This document shows positions 9,593 through 18,541 of a DNA stretch of 59,922 nt, in pieces. Numbering within the stretch: the first letter of the stretch is position 1; each line of letters opens with the position of its first letter. The stretch is from Burkholderiaceae bacterium (GTDB lineage Bacteria > Pseudomonadota > Gammaproteobacteria > Burkholderiales > Burkholderiaceae_C), in NCBI GenBank assembly GCA_004299095.1, contig SCQQ01000027.1, positions 1 through 59,922 of the forward strand, in the 5' to 3' direction. The notes beneath the pieces were generated by a model. The model saw only the letters and a list, made by a program, of their open reading frames with translations, was not told the DNA's origin and did not search any database. The position numbers and the translations under genes are program-made.

Positions 9593-11509
9593 ATGATCAA
9601 GAACGTCAGCGGCAATTACGCCCGGACCTACGCAGCCGCGCAAGCTGATCCGGCCAAATTCTGGGGCGACATCGCCAAGGGGATCGACTGGATCAAGCCG
9701 TGGGAGCGCGTGATCGACGATTCGCGCAAGCCGTTCTACCGCTGGTTCGCGGGTGGCGTGCTGAACACGTGCTACAACTGCGTCGATCGCCATGTGAAGA
9801 ACGGCCGCGCCGATCAACTGGCGATCGTGTACGACAGCCCGCTTGCACAAACCGTGCGCAAGATCACCTATCGCGAGCTGCAGGAGTTGACGGCCCAATA
9901 CGGCGGCGCGCTGCGCGATCTGGGCGTGAAGAAGGGCGATACCGTCATCATTTACATGCCGATGGTGCCCGAGGCGATCGTCGCCATGCTGGCGTGCGCG
10001 CGCATTGGCGCGGTGCACTCGGTGGTGTTCGGCGGTTTTGCCGCGCCCGAACTGGCCAAACGCGTGGTCGATGCGAAACCAAAGGCCGTGCTGTCGGCTT
10101 CCTGCGGGTTGCTGCCCGGGCGCGCGGTGCCTTACAAGGCGCTTTTGGATGAGGCGCTACGGATCGCCGGCGCTGAAAAAACGCCCTGCATGATCCTGCA
10201 GCGCAAGCAACTGAAAGCCGAGTTGATTGCCGGCCGCGACGTCGATTGGGACGAGGCCGTGGCCAAGGCCAAGCCGGTCGACTGCGTGCCCGTCGCCGCC
10301 ACCGATCCGCTCTACATCATCTACACCTCCGGCACCACCGGCAAGCCCAAGGGCGTGGTGCGCGACAACGGCGGTCATGCGGTGGCGCTGCGCTGGTCGA
10401 TGGAGGCGGTGTATGACACCCATCCGGGCGACGTGTACTGGGCCGCGTCGGACATTGGCTGGGTGGTGGGGCATTCCTACATCGTCTACGGTCCGCTGCT
10501 GCAGGGCTGCACCACCATCGTCTATGAAGGCAAACCGGTGGGCACGCCCGATGCGGGTGCGTTCTGGCGTGTGTGCCAGGCGCACGGCGTGAATGCCCTG
10601 TTCACCGCACCTACCGCGTTCCGCGCCATCAAGAAAGAGGACCCGAACGGCGAGCTGGTGAGGAAGTACGACATGTCGAAGTTCCGCTGCCTGTACCTGG
10701 CCGGCGAGCGCAGCGTGCCGGACGACATCACCTACGCCAAAAAAATTCTCGGCGTGCCGGTGGTGGACAACTGGTGGCAGACCGAATTGGGCTGGCCCGC
10801 GCTCAGCAACTGCATGGGAATCGAGCCGCTGCCAGTCAAGCCGGGCTCGGCCACCAAGCCGGTGCCGGGCTTCACCATCGAGATGTTCGATGAAGACGGG
10901 CAGCCGAAAGCCGCAGGCGAAGTCGGCAACCTGGTGATCAAGCTGCCGATGCCGCCCGGCACGCTCTACACCTTGTGGCACAACGAGAAGGGCTACGAAG
11001 AAACCTATCTGTCGCGCTATCCGGGCTACTACCTGTCGGGCGATGCCGGGTATTTCGACCAAGACGGCTACGGCTCGGTGATGACGCGCATCGACGACAT
11101 CATCAACGTCGCCGGCCACCGCCTGTCCACTGGGCAGATGGAGCAGATTCTGGCGGCGCATCCCGCCGTGGCTGAAGGCGCCGTGGTGGGCGCGGCGGAC
11201 CCGCTCAAGGGGCAGGTGCCGATCGGGCTGGTGGTGCTGAAATCGGGCGTGAAGAAGTCGGAGGCGGAAATCTGCCAGGAGCTGGTCGCCAGCGTGCGTG
11301 CGCAAATCGGCGCGGTCGCCGCGTTCAAGGACGTGAAGGTGGTCAAGCGCCTGCCCAAGACGCGCTCCGGGAAAGTGCTGCGCGTGACGATTCGGACCAT
11401 GGCCGACGGCACGCAAATCAAGGTGCCCGCCACCATCGAAGATGACACCGTGCTGCCGGAAATCACCGCCGCACTGAAGGCGTTGGGCTATCCGCGCGTG
11501 GGCGGATGA
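9593..11509 (+). CDS. prpE: Propionyl-CoA synthetase
   Basis: A 638-residue AMP-forming acyl-CoA synthetase of the PrpE/Acs family, which activates propionate (and often acetate, acrylate or 3-hydroxypropionate) to the CoA thioester. The P-loop-like motif YTSGTTGKPKGVV begins near residue 243. WQTELGWP replaces the WWQTETG of acetyl-CoA synthetases, as in PrpE. The catalytic, acetylation-regulated lysine is Lys594 in TRSGKVLR. The N-terminal ACAS domain (FWGDIAKGIDWIKPWERVID) is present. No prpBCD methylcitrate genes are in the window. Together with acuI it suggests a propionyl-CoA-forming module. Confidence 0.92.
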   Translation: MIKNVSGNYARTYAAAQADPAKFWGDIAKGIDWIKPWERVIDDSRKPFYRWFAGGVLNTCYNCVDRHVKNGRADQLAIVYDSPLAQTVRKITYRELQELTAQYGGALRDLGVKKGDTVIIYMPMVPEAIVAMLACARIGAVHSVVFGGFAAPELAKRVVDAKPKAVLSASCGLLPGRAVPYKALLDEALRIAGAEKTPCMILQRKQLKAELIAGRDVDWDEAVAKAKPVDCVPVAATDPLYIIYTSGTTGKPKGVVRDNGGHAVALRWSMEAVYDTHPGDVYWAASDIGWVVGHSYIVYGPLLQGCTTIVYEGKPVGTPDAGAFWRVCQAHGVNALFTAPTAFRAIKKEDPNGELVRKYDMSKFRCLYLAGERSVPDDITYAKKILGVPVVDNWWQTELGWPALSNCMGIEPLPVKPGSATKPVPGFTIEMFDEDGQPKAAGEVGNLVIKLPMPPGTLYTLWHNEKGYEETYLSRYPGYYLSGDAGYFDQDGYGSVMTRIDDIINVAGHRLSTGQMEQILAAHPAVAEGAVVGAADPLKGQVPIGLVVLKSGVKKSEAEICQELVASVRAQIGAVAAFKDVKVVKRLPKTRSGKVLRVTIRTMADGTQIKVPATIEDDTVLPEITAALKALGYPRVGG

Positions 11510-11680
11510 GTGGTGGCGATTCAGCCGCCGGATTGGCGGCGTGCGATCAAAAGTACGACAATACGCACTCAATGCCTTTGGCCGCCTGCGGCCAGTCGCG
11601 TCCGCGAACCGGTTCAGCCGTGACGCGGGGGTTTTTGAACCAACTTCAGTGCCTTCAAGGGGCATGAGAGGTGTGCATAT

Positions 11681-14554
11681 ATGAGTGAAACAAAGTCGGT
11701 CTACGAGACCTACAAGGGCAACACGTACCTCTTCGGCGGCAACTCGCCGTATCTCGAGGAGATGTACGAAGACTATCTGGCCAATCCCGGTAGCGTCTCC
11801 GACTCCTGGCGCGAATATTTCGACGCGCTGCAGCATTTGCCCGCGGTCGACGGCAGCGATGCGCGTGACGTGCCGCATTTGCCGGTGATCAACGCTTTCG
11901 CGGAGCGCGCCAAGCAAGGCGGCACGCGCGTGGTGGTGGCCGGCGGCAGTGATCCGGAACTGGCGCGCAAAAGTACGGCGGCGCAGCAATTGATCGCCGC
12001 TTACCGCAACGTCGGTGCCCGCTGGGCCGATCTGGACCCGCTGAAACGCGCCGAGCGGCCGCAAATCCCTGAGCTGGAACCATCGTTCTACGGCTTCAGC
12101 GATGCCGACATGGAAACGGTGTTCGATACCAGCAACACGTTCTTCGGCAAAAAAAGCATGCCGCTGCGCGAGCTGCTCAACGCCTTGCGCGAAACGTATT
12201 GCGGCACCATCGGTGCCGAATTCATGTATGCGTCCGATCAGTCACGCAAGCGCTGGTGGCAGGAGAAGCTGGAGGGCATTCGCTCCAAGGCGCAACTCGA
12301 CGCGGCGCAGAAAAAACGCGTGATGGAGCGCCTCACGGCCGCCCAGGGGCTTGAGCATTTCCTGAACACCAAGTACGTCGGCCAGAAGCGCTTTTCCCTG
12401 GAGGGCGGCGAGAGCTTCATCGTGGCCATGGACGAATTGATCCGGCAGGGCCGTGCCAGTGGCATCGAGGAAATCGTGATCGGCATGGCGCACCGCGGGC
12501 GCTTGAACGTGCTGGTCAACACACTCGGCAAGATGCCGTCGATGCTGTTTGCCGAGTTCGAGCACACCGCGCCGGAGGATCTGCCTTCCGGCGACGTCAA
12601 GTACCACCAGGGTTTCAGTTCGGACGTGAGCACCGCGGCAGGCCCGGTGCACTTGGCGCTGGCGTTCAATCCGTCGCACCTCGAGGCCGTGAATCCCGTG
12701 GTCGAAGGCAGCGTGCGCGCGCGCCTCGATCGGCGCGGCGACCACAGCGGCGCGACCGTTCTTCCGGTGCTGGTGCATGGCGACGCATCGTTTGCCGGCC
12801 AGGGCGTGGTCATGGAAACGTTGGCGCTGTCGCAGACGCGCGGCTACACCACGGCCGGGACCGTCCACGTGGTGATCAACAACCAGATCGGTTTCACCAC
12901 CAGCGATCCGCGCGACACGCGTTCTTCGCTCTACTGCACCGACATCGCCAAGATGATCGAAGCGCCGGTGCTGCACGTCAACGGCGACGATCCGGAAGCG
13001 GTCGTCCTGTGCACCCATTTAGCGCTCGACTACCGGCGGCAGTTCCGCGAAGACGTGGTGGTCGATATCGTCTGCTTCCGCGAGCTCGGGCACAACGAGC
13101 AGGACACGCCGATGATCACGCAGCCGCTCATGTACAGCAAGATCAAGGTGCATCCCGGCGTGCGCAAGCTGTACGCCGACAAGCTCGTGAGCCAGGGCGT
13201 TCTGCCCGCAGATGGCCCTGACGGGCTGGTCAAGGCGTATCGCGCGACCATGACGGATGGCCACCGGACCGTGGACCCCGTGCTCACCGACTTCAAGCGC
13301 AAGTACGCGGTCGACTGGGGTCCGTACTTGACGGCGAAGTGGACCGATAGCGGCGACACGGCGATTCCGCTGGCGGAATGGAGGCGTCTCGCGGAGCGGA
13401 TCACGACAATTCCCGAGCATTTCAATTTGCATCGGCTGGTGCGCAAGGTGATCGACGATCGCGCCGCGATGGGGCGTGGTGAAGTCGAAGTGGACTGGGG
13501 CATGGGCGAACACATGGCGTTCGCGTCGCTGGTCGCTTCGGGTTATCCGGTGCGCCTGTCGGGCGAGGACAGCGGCCGCGGCGCGTTCAGCCATCGGCAA
13601 GCCGTGCTGCACGACCAGAAGCGCGAGAAATGGGACGAGGGCGACTACGTACCGCTGCAGCACGTGGCCGAAAACCAGGCGCCGTTCACGGTGATCGATT
13701 CCATCCTGTCGGAAGAGGCGGTGCTCGGGTTCGAGTACGGCTACTCGACCAACGACCCGAACACGCTGGTGATCTGGGAAGCGCAATTCGGCGACTTTGC
13801 CAACGGCGCACAAGTGCTGTTCGACCAGTTCATCACGTCGGGCGAAGTGAAATGGGGACGCCTGAGCGGCCTGACCGTCATGCTCCCGCACGGCTACGAA
13901 GGCCAGGGGCCGGAGCACTCGTCGGGGCGGATCGAACGCTTCATGCAGCTTGCGGCCGACACCAATATCCAGATCGTGCAGCCGACCACCGCGAGCCAGA
14001 TCTTCCACGTGCTGCGGCGCCAGATGATCCGGCCGTTGCGCAAGCCGTTGATCATCATGACGCCCAAGAGCCTGCTGCGCAACAAGAGCGCGGCCTCGCC
14101 GGTGAGCGAGTTCGTCAAGGGCGGCTTCCGCACCGTGATCCCCGATCAGGGCGATCTGAAAGCGGCCCAGGTGGAACGCGTGATTGCCTGCTCCGGCAAG
14201 GTCTATTACGACTTGGTGAAGCATCGTGAGGAGAAGGGCATCGACAACGTGGCGATCCTGCGGGTCGAGCAGCTCTATCCGTTCCCGCACAAGGCGTTTG
14301 GGGCCGAAATCAAGAAATACAAAAACGTGACTGAGCTCATGTGGTGCCAGGACGAGCCGCAAAACCAGGGCGCATGGTTCTTCGTGCAGCACTACATCCA
14401 CGAGAACATGCAGCCGGGGCAGAAGCTCGGTTACGCCGGGCGCGCCGCATCGGCGTCACCGGCCGTCGGTTACGCGCATTTGCACCAGCGGCAGCAGGAT
14501 GCGCTGGTCGAGGCGGCCTTTGGGCGCATCAAGGGCTTCGTCCTCACCAAGTAA
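11681..14554 (+). CDS. sucA: 2-oxoglutarate dehydrogenase, E1 component
   Basis: The thiamine-diphosphate-dependent decarboxylase of the TCA-cycle 2-oxoglutarate dehydrogenase complex. The 957-residue protein begins with the E1o-specific YLFGGNSPYLEEMYEDY region, which docks to E2. GMAHRGRLNVLVN lies near residues 268-280, GDASFAGQGVV near 367-377 and the ThDP/Mg site VINNQIGFTTSD follows. The C-terminal transketolase-like half includes MLPHGYEGQGPEHSS and LIIMTPKSLLR. Length is close to E. coli SucA (933). An AGAGG site precedes the ATG. It is the first gene of a sucA-odhB-lpdA operon. Confidence 0.97.
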   Translation: MSETKSVYETYKGNTYLFGGNSPYLEEMYEDYLANPGSVSDSWREYFDALQHLPAVDGSDARDVPHLPVINAFAERAKQGGTRVVVAGGSDPELARKSTAAQQLIAAYRNVGARWADLDPLKRAERPQIPELEPSFYGFSDADMETVFDTSNTFFGKKSMPLRELLNALRETYCGTIGAEFMYASDQSRKRWWQEKLEGIRSKAQLDAAQKKRVMERLTAAQGLEHFLNTKYVGQKRFSLEGGESFIVAMDELIRQGRASGIEEIVIGMAHRGRLNVLVNTLGKMPSMLFAEFEHTAPEDLPSGDVKYHQGFSSDVSTAAGPVHLALAFNPSHLEAVNPVVEGSVRARLDRRGDHSGATVLPVLVHGDASFAGQGVVMETLALSQTRGYTTAGTVHVVINNQIGFTTSDPRDTRSSLYCTDIAKMIEAPVLHVNGDDPEAVVLCTHLALDYRRQFREDVVVDIVCFRELGHNEQDTPMITQPLMYSKIKVHPGVRKLYADKLVSQGVLPADGPDGLVKAYRATMTDGHRTVDPVLTDFKRKYAVDWGPYLTAKWTDSGDTAIPLAEWRRLAERITTIPEHFNLHRLVRKVIDDRAAMGRGEVEVDWGMGEHMAFASLVASGYPVRLSGEDSGRGAFSHRQAVLHDQKREKWDEGDYVPLQHVAENQAPFTVIDSILSEEAVLGFEYGYSTNDPNTLVIWEAQFGDFANGAQVLFDQFITSGEVKWGRLSGLTVMLPHGYEGQGPEHSSGRIERFMQLAADTNIQIVQPTTASQIFHVLRRQMIRPLRKPLIIMTPKSLLRNKSAASPVSEFVKGGFRTVIPDQGDLKAAQVERVIACSGKVYYDLVKHREEKGIDNVAILRVEQLYPFPHKAFGAEIKKYKNVTELMWCQDEPQNQGAWFFVQHYIHENMQPGQKLGYAGRAASASPAVGYAHLHQRQQDALVEAAFGRIKGFVLTK

Positions 14555-14557
14555 CCT

Positions 14558-14587
14558 TTTTCGGGGCGGCAGGTGCCGCCCCGAAAA
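14558..14587 (+). terminator. Perfect 13-bp hairpin between sucA and odhB (attenuator or RNA-processing element)
   Basis: TTTTCGGGGCGGC (14558-14570) and GCCGCCCCGAAAA (14575-14587) are perfect reverse complements around an AGGT loop, starting four bases after the sucA stop. On the plus strand the hairpin is followed by A-rich, not T-rich, sequence, so it is not a canonical terminator in the operon direction. A partial transcription stop or 3'-end stabilisation of sucA mRNA is plausible. Confidence 0.6.
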
Positions 14588-14616
14588 CTGACAGTCAGAA
14601 CCAGGAAATACAAAAA

Positions 14617-15879
14617 ATGGCCATTGTTGAAGTCAAAGTTCCAGAACTTTCGGAGTCCGTTGCCGACGCGACGCTGCTGGAATGGAAAAAGAAGGCCGGT
14701 GAGGCGGTCTCCGCGGACGACGTGCTGATCGAAATCGAGACCGACAAGGTGGTGCTCGAAGTCCCGGCGCCTGTGTCGGGCGTGTTGACCGAAATCGTCG
14801 AACCCACGGGCGCGACGGTCCTGGCCAACCAGGTGTTGGCGCGCATCGATACCGAGGCCACGGCGGGTGTGGCCGCACCCGCCCCTGCGGCCGCACCGGT
14901 TGCGACGGCGCCTGTGCCGGCGAAGACAGTGGCTCCCGCTGCAGCGAGCGCCGCTGCGGCCCCGATCGCAATGCCGGCCGCGGCCAAATTGATGGCGGAC
15001 AACAACCTGGCGGCCGGAAGCGTTGCCGGCACTGGCAAGGGCGGACGCGTCATGAAAGGTGACGTTCTGGGAGCGCTGCAAGGGAAAGCACCCGCGGCGG
15101 TACCTGCCACGGTGCCGACCGGCGTGCCCACGCACGCCTTGCCGCAAGTGGTCAACCTGGCGCGCCCCGACTTGGGCGACCGGCCGGAGCAGCGTGTCCA
15201 GATGACGCGCCTGCGCGCACGCATTGCCGAACGGCTGCTGCAATCGCAATCGACCGCGGCGATTCTCACCACCTTCAACGAAGCCAACATGAAGCCCGTG
15301 ATGGACTTGCGCAAGCGCTTCAAGGACCAGTTCCAGGAAGAGCACGGCGTCAAGCTCGGCTTCATGAGTTTCTTCGTCAAGGCTGCGGTGCACGCGCTGA
15401 AGAAATTTCCGATGATCAACGCCAGCATCGACGGCAACGACATCGTCTATCACGGCTACTTCGACATCGGCATTGCGGTCGGCAGCCCGCGCGGCCTGGT
15501 GGTGCCCATCATCCGCAACGCCGATCAGATGAGCTTCGCCGACATTGAGAAAAAGATTGCCGAATTCGGCACCAAGGCGCGCGACGGCAAGTTGACCCTC
15601 GATGACCTGACCGGCGGCACCTTCTCCATCAGCAACGGCGGTGTGTACGGTTCGATGATGTCGACCCCCATCATCAACCCGCCGCAGGCCGCCATTCTTG
15701 GCGTGCATGCCACCAAGGACCGGGCCATGGTGGTCGACGGCGAAATCGTAGTGCTGCCCATGAACTTCCTGGCGCTCAGCTACGACCACCGCCTGATCGA
15801 CGGCCGTGAAGCGGTGCTGGGCCTGGTGGCCATGAAAGAGGCGCTGGAAGATCCGACGCGCCTGCTGTTTGATTTGTAG
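14617..15879 (+). CDS. odhB: Dihydrolipoyllysine-residue succinyltransferase, E2 of the OGDH complex
   Basis: The 420-residue core of the 2-oxoglutarate dehydrogenase complex. It has one N-terminal lipoyl domain with the lipoylated lysine at 44 (IEIETDKVVLEV), an Ala/Pro-rich flexible linker (about 85-125), a peripheral subunit-binding domain (about 127-165, ending GGRVMKGDVLGAL) and the catalytic domain whose SYDHRLIDGREAV holds His391 and Asp395. The ATG at 14617 has AGGAAA upstream; longer in-frame starts lie inside sucA and are rejected. It is flanked on both sides by strong intergenic hairpins. Confidence 0.97.
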   Translation: MAIVEVKVPELSESVADATLLEWKKKAGEAVSADDVLIEIETDKVVLEVPAPVSGVLTEIVEPTGATVLANQVLARIDTEATAGVAAPAPAAAPVATAPVPAKTVAPAAASAAAAPIAMPAAAKLMADNNLAAGSVAGTGKGGRVMKGDVLGALQGKAPAAVPATVPTGVPTHALPQVVNLARPDLGDRPEQRVQMTRLRARIAERLLQSQSTAAILTTFNEANMKPVMDLRKRFKDQFQEEHGVKLGFMSFFVKAAVHALKKFPMINASIDGNDIVYHGYFDIGIAVGSPRGLVVPIIRNADQMSFADIEKKIAEFGTKARDGKLTLDDLTGGTFSISNGGVYGSMMSTPIINPPQAAILGVHATKDRAMVVDGEIVVLPMNFLALSYDHRLIDGREAVLGLVAMKEALEDPTRLLFDL

Positions 15880-15897
15880 GCGCGGAATTGTTCTGTT

Positions 15898-15922
15898 GAA
15901 ACCCACCGCTCCGGTGGGTTTC
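15898..15922 (+). terminator. Hairpin between odhB and lpdA
   Basis: GAAACCCACC (15898-15907) and GGTGGGTTTC (15913-15922) form a perfect 10-bp stem with a GCTCC loop, 18 bases after the odhB stop. The descending arm ends in TTTC followed by GTTCG, a weak T-tract, so partial termination is likely and would lower lpdA output relative to sucA and odhB. Confidence 0.55.
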
Positions 15923-15950
15923 GTTCGATTGGAATTTGAGGACTTGCGAA

Positions 15951-17378
15951 ATGGCTGATTCGTTTGACGTGATCGTTTTGGGCGGCGGCCCCGGTGGCTA
16001 TACCGCCGCCATCCGGGCCGCCCAATTGGGCATGAACGTGGCGTGCATCGACGACTGGAAAAACGCCAAGGGCGGCGCGGCGCCGGGCGGCACGTGCACC
16101 AACGTGGGTTGCATTCCGTCCAAGGCGCTGCTGCAAAGCTCTGAGCACTTCGAGCAGGCCGAGCACGCGTTTGCTGCCCACGGCATCAGCGTGCAGGGCC
16201 TGAAGATAGATGCGGCCCAGATGGTGGCGCGCAAGGACAGCGTGGTCAAACAGAACAACGACGGCATCCTGTACCTGTTCAAGAAGAACAAGATCCGCTT
16301 CTTCCACGGCCATGGATCTTTCGTGAAAGCGGCCGACGGGGGCTATGAAATCGCCGTGACCGGCGCCGACAAAGCGACGCTCGTGGGCAGGCAGGTCATC
16401 GTGGCCACCGGCTCCAGCGCGCGCGCATTGCCGGGCGCGCCGTTCGATGAGAAGCTGATTCTGAGCAACGACGGCGCCCTGGCCATCACCAAGGTGCCGA
16501 AGAAGCTTGGCATCATCGGCGCCGGCGTGATCGGACTTGAACTCGGCAGCGTGTGGCGCCGTCTGGGCGCTGACGTCACCATTCTGGAAGGGCTGCCCAC
16601 GTTTCTCGGCAACGTCGATGACCAGATTGCCAAGGAAGCCCGCAAGGTGTTCACCAAGCAGGGCCTGAAAATCGAACTCGGCGTGAAAGTGACCGGCGTC
16701 AAGACGTCGAAGAAGGGCGTGGCGGTGAGCTACACCAGCGCTGAAGGCAAGGACGGCACGCTGGCGGCGGACCAGCTCATCGTTTCGATCGGTCGCGTTC
16801 CCAACACCGAAGGCCTGGACGCCGACAAGGTGGGCCTGAAGCTGGGCGAGCGCGGTGACATCACGGTGGACGACGCTTGCCGCACCAACCTGCCCGGCGT
16901 CTGGGCGGTGGGTGACGTCGTGCGCGGCCCGATGCTGGCGCACAAGGCCGATGAGGAGGGCGTGGCGGTGGCGGAACGCATGGCGGGCCAGCATGGGCAC
17001 GTCGATTTCAACTTGGTGCCGGCCGTGATCTACACCTCGCCCGAAATTGCTTGGGTGGGAAAAAGTGAGCAGCAGCTCAAGAAAGAGGGCGTGGCCTACC
17101 GCGCCGGAACGTTCCCGTTCATGGCCAACGGCCGCGCGCGCGCGCTCGGCGATACCACGGGCATGGTGAAAATCCTGGCGGATGCGAGCACCGACGAAGT
17201 CCTCGGCGTGCACGTGATCGGGCCGCTGGCGAGCGAACTGATTGCCGAAGCCTGCGTCGCCATGGCGTTTCGTGCATCCAGCGAAGACATTGCGCGCGTC
17301 TGCCACGCGCACCCGACGCTTGCCGAAGCCACGAAGGAAGCGGCGCTGGCGGTAGACAAGCGCACGATCAATTTCTGA
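15951..17378 (+). CDS. lpdA: Dihydrolipoyl dehydrogenase (E3)
   Basis: The FAD-dependent flavoprotein that reoxidises dihydrolipoamide of OGDH with NAD. The 475-residue protein has the N-terminal FAD fold VIVLGGGPGGYTAA, the redox disulfide GGTCTNVGCIPSK (Cys49 and Cys54), the NAD-binding GAGVIGLELGSVWRRLGADVT region, VWAVGDVVRG, and the C-terminal catalytic HAHPTLAE with His454 and Glu459. It has no N-terminal lipoyl domain, unlike some betaproteobacterial E3 subunits of pyruvate dehydrogenase, which supports assignment to OGDH. TTGAGGAC precedes the ATG at 15951. Confidence 0.96.
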   Translation: MADSFDVIVLGGGPGGYTAAIRAAQLGMNVACIDDWKNAKGGAAPGGTCTNVGCIPSKALLQSSEHFEQAEHAFAAHGISVQGLKIDAAQMVARKDSVVKQNNDGILYLFKKNKIRFFHGHGSFVKAADGGYEIAVTGADKATLVGRQVIVATGSSARALPGAPFDEKLILSNDGALAITKVPKKLGIIGAGVIGLELGSVWRRLGADVTILEGLPTFLGNVDDQIAKEARKVFTKQGLKIELGVKVTGVKTSKKGVAVSYTSAEGKDGTLAADQLIVSIGRVPNTEGLDADKVGLKLGERGDITVDDACRTNLPGVWAVGDVVRGPMLAHKADEEGVAVAERMAGQHGHVDFNLVPAVIYTSPEIAWVGKSEQQLKKEGVAYRAGTFPFMANGRARALGDTTGMVKILADASTDEVLGVHVIGPLASELIAEACVAMAFRASSEDIARVCHAHPTLAEATKEAALAVDKRTINF

Positions 17379-17437
17379 TCGATGCGGCGGGGTTGTGCGC
17401 GGTCCGGGTGACTTTGTGAATCGACCGGTGGGCGTCC

Positions 17438-18541
17438 GTGTCTGACAGCGTCCGTCAGGTTTACCGGGCCGAGTTGGCGGCACGCGGCTATCACAGCGAC
17501 CCCGCACAGTTGCGCGCGCTGGACGTGTTGCAGCGCTGCGCCGATGACTGGGCCGGTTACAAGCAGGAGCGCTCGAATCGCTTCAAGAAGCTGATCCATC
17601 ATCCTGAAATCCCGCGCGGCGTGTACCTGTACGGCGACGTCGGGCGCGGCAAGAGCTTCCTGATGGATTGCTTCTATCAGGCGGTGCCGATCCGACGCAA
17701 GACGCGCCTGCATTTCCACGAATTCATGCGCGAAGTGCAGCGTCAACTGGTTGATCTGCAAGGCACGGTCAATCCATTGGACGAACTGGGGCGGCGCATG
17801 GCGCGGCGCTTCAAGCTCTTGTGTTTCGACGAATTCCACGTGGCCGACATCACCGACGCGATGATCCTGTACCGGCTGCTGGTGGCGCTGTTTGACAACG
17901 GCGTGGGCTTCGTCACCACCAGCAATTTCAGGCCGGATGACTTGTATCCTGACGGTTTGCAACGTGATCGCTTCCTGCCGGCCATCGCCCTGATCAACGA
18001 GCGCATGGACGTGATTGACGTCGACAACGGCATCGACTATCGCCGCCAGACGCTGGAGCACTTGGACTTCTATCACACGCCGTGGGGCCCCAAGGCCGAC
18101 GCTGCCATGGCAGCCGCGTTCGACCAACTCGTGAGCAGCGCGGACGAAGACCCGGTGCTGCACATCGAGGCGCGTGAAATCCGGGCGCGCCGGCGCGCGG
18201 GCGGGGTGGTGTGGTTTGATTTCAAGGTGCTGTGCGGCGGCCCGCGCTCGCAAAACGACTATCTGGAAATCGCCAGCCAATTCCATACCGTGCTGTTGTC
18301 GGACGTGCCGCGCATGCCTGTGCGCATGGCCTCGGAAGCGCGGCGCTTCACCTGGCTGATCGACGTGCTGTACGACCGGCGCGTGAAGCTCATCCTGTCG
18401 GCCGAAGTGGAGGCCGAACAGCTCTATACCGAAGGCCCGCTGGTGTACGAATTCCCCCGTACCGTCTCGCGCCTGGCCGAAATGCGCACCGCCGAATACT
18501 TGGCACTGGGCCATCGGGCGGTGGATACTGCGCTGACATGA
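17438..18541 (+). CDS. zapE: Cell division protein ZapE (AFG1-like ATPase)
   Basis: A 367-residue AFG1/ZapE ATPase, which in E. coli associates with the Z ring and is needed under low oxygen or heat. Walker A is YGDVGRGKS (residues 65-73), followed by RLHFHEFM and Walker B LLCFDEFHVADITDA. TTSNFRPDDLYPDGLQRDRFLPAI is a family signature. The start is GTG at 17438, 59 bases after lpdA; no strong ribosome-binding site is visible. ZapE after the OGDH operon is a common Burkholderiales arrangement. Its stop overlaps the next start (ATGA). Confidence 0.93.
   Translation: MSDSVRQVYRAELAARGYHSDPAQLRALDVLQRCADDWAGYKQERSNRFKKLIHHPEIPRGVYLYGDVGRGKSFLMDCFYQAVPIRRKTRLHFHEFMREVQRQLVDLQGTVNPLDELGRRMARRFKLLCFDEFHVADITDAMILYRLLVALFDNGVGFVTTSNFRPDDLYPDGLQRDRFLPAIALINERMDVIDVDNGIDYRRQTLEHLDFYHTPWGPKADAAMAAAFDQLVSSADEDPVLHIEAREIRARRRAGGVVWFDFKVLCGGPRSQNDYLEIASQFHTVLLSDVPRMPVRMASEARRFTWLIDVLYDRRVKLILSAEVEAEQLYTEGPLVYEFPRTVSRLAEMRTAEYLALGHRAVDTALT

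Noticed and set aside
14870-15000. Apparent tandem repeats in the odhB Ala/Pro linker
   Set aside because: They reflect the low-complexity flexible linker of E2 proteins rather than a DNA repeat.
15780-17507. A 575-residue minus-strand frame opposite lpdA
   Set aside because: Antisense shadow without protein-like features; lpdA is unambiguous.
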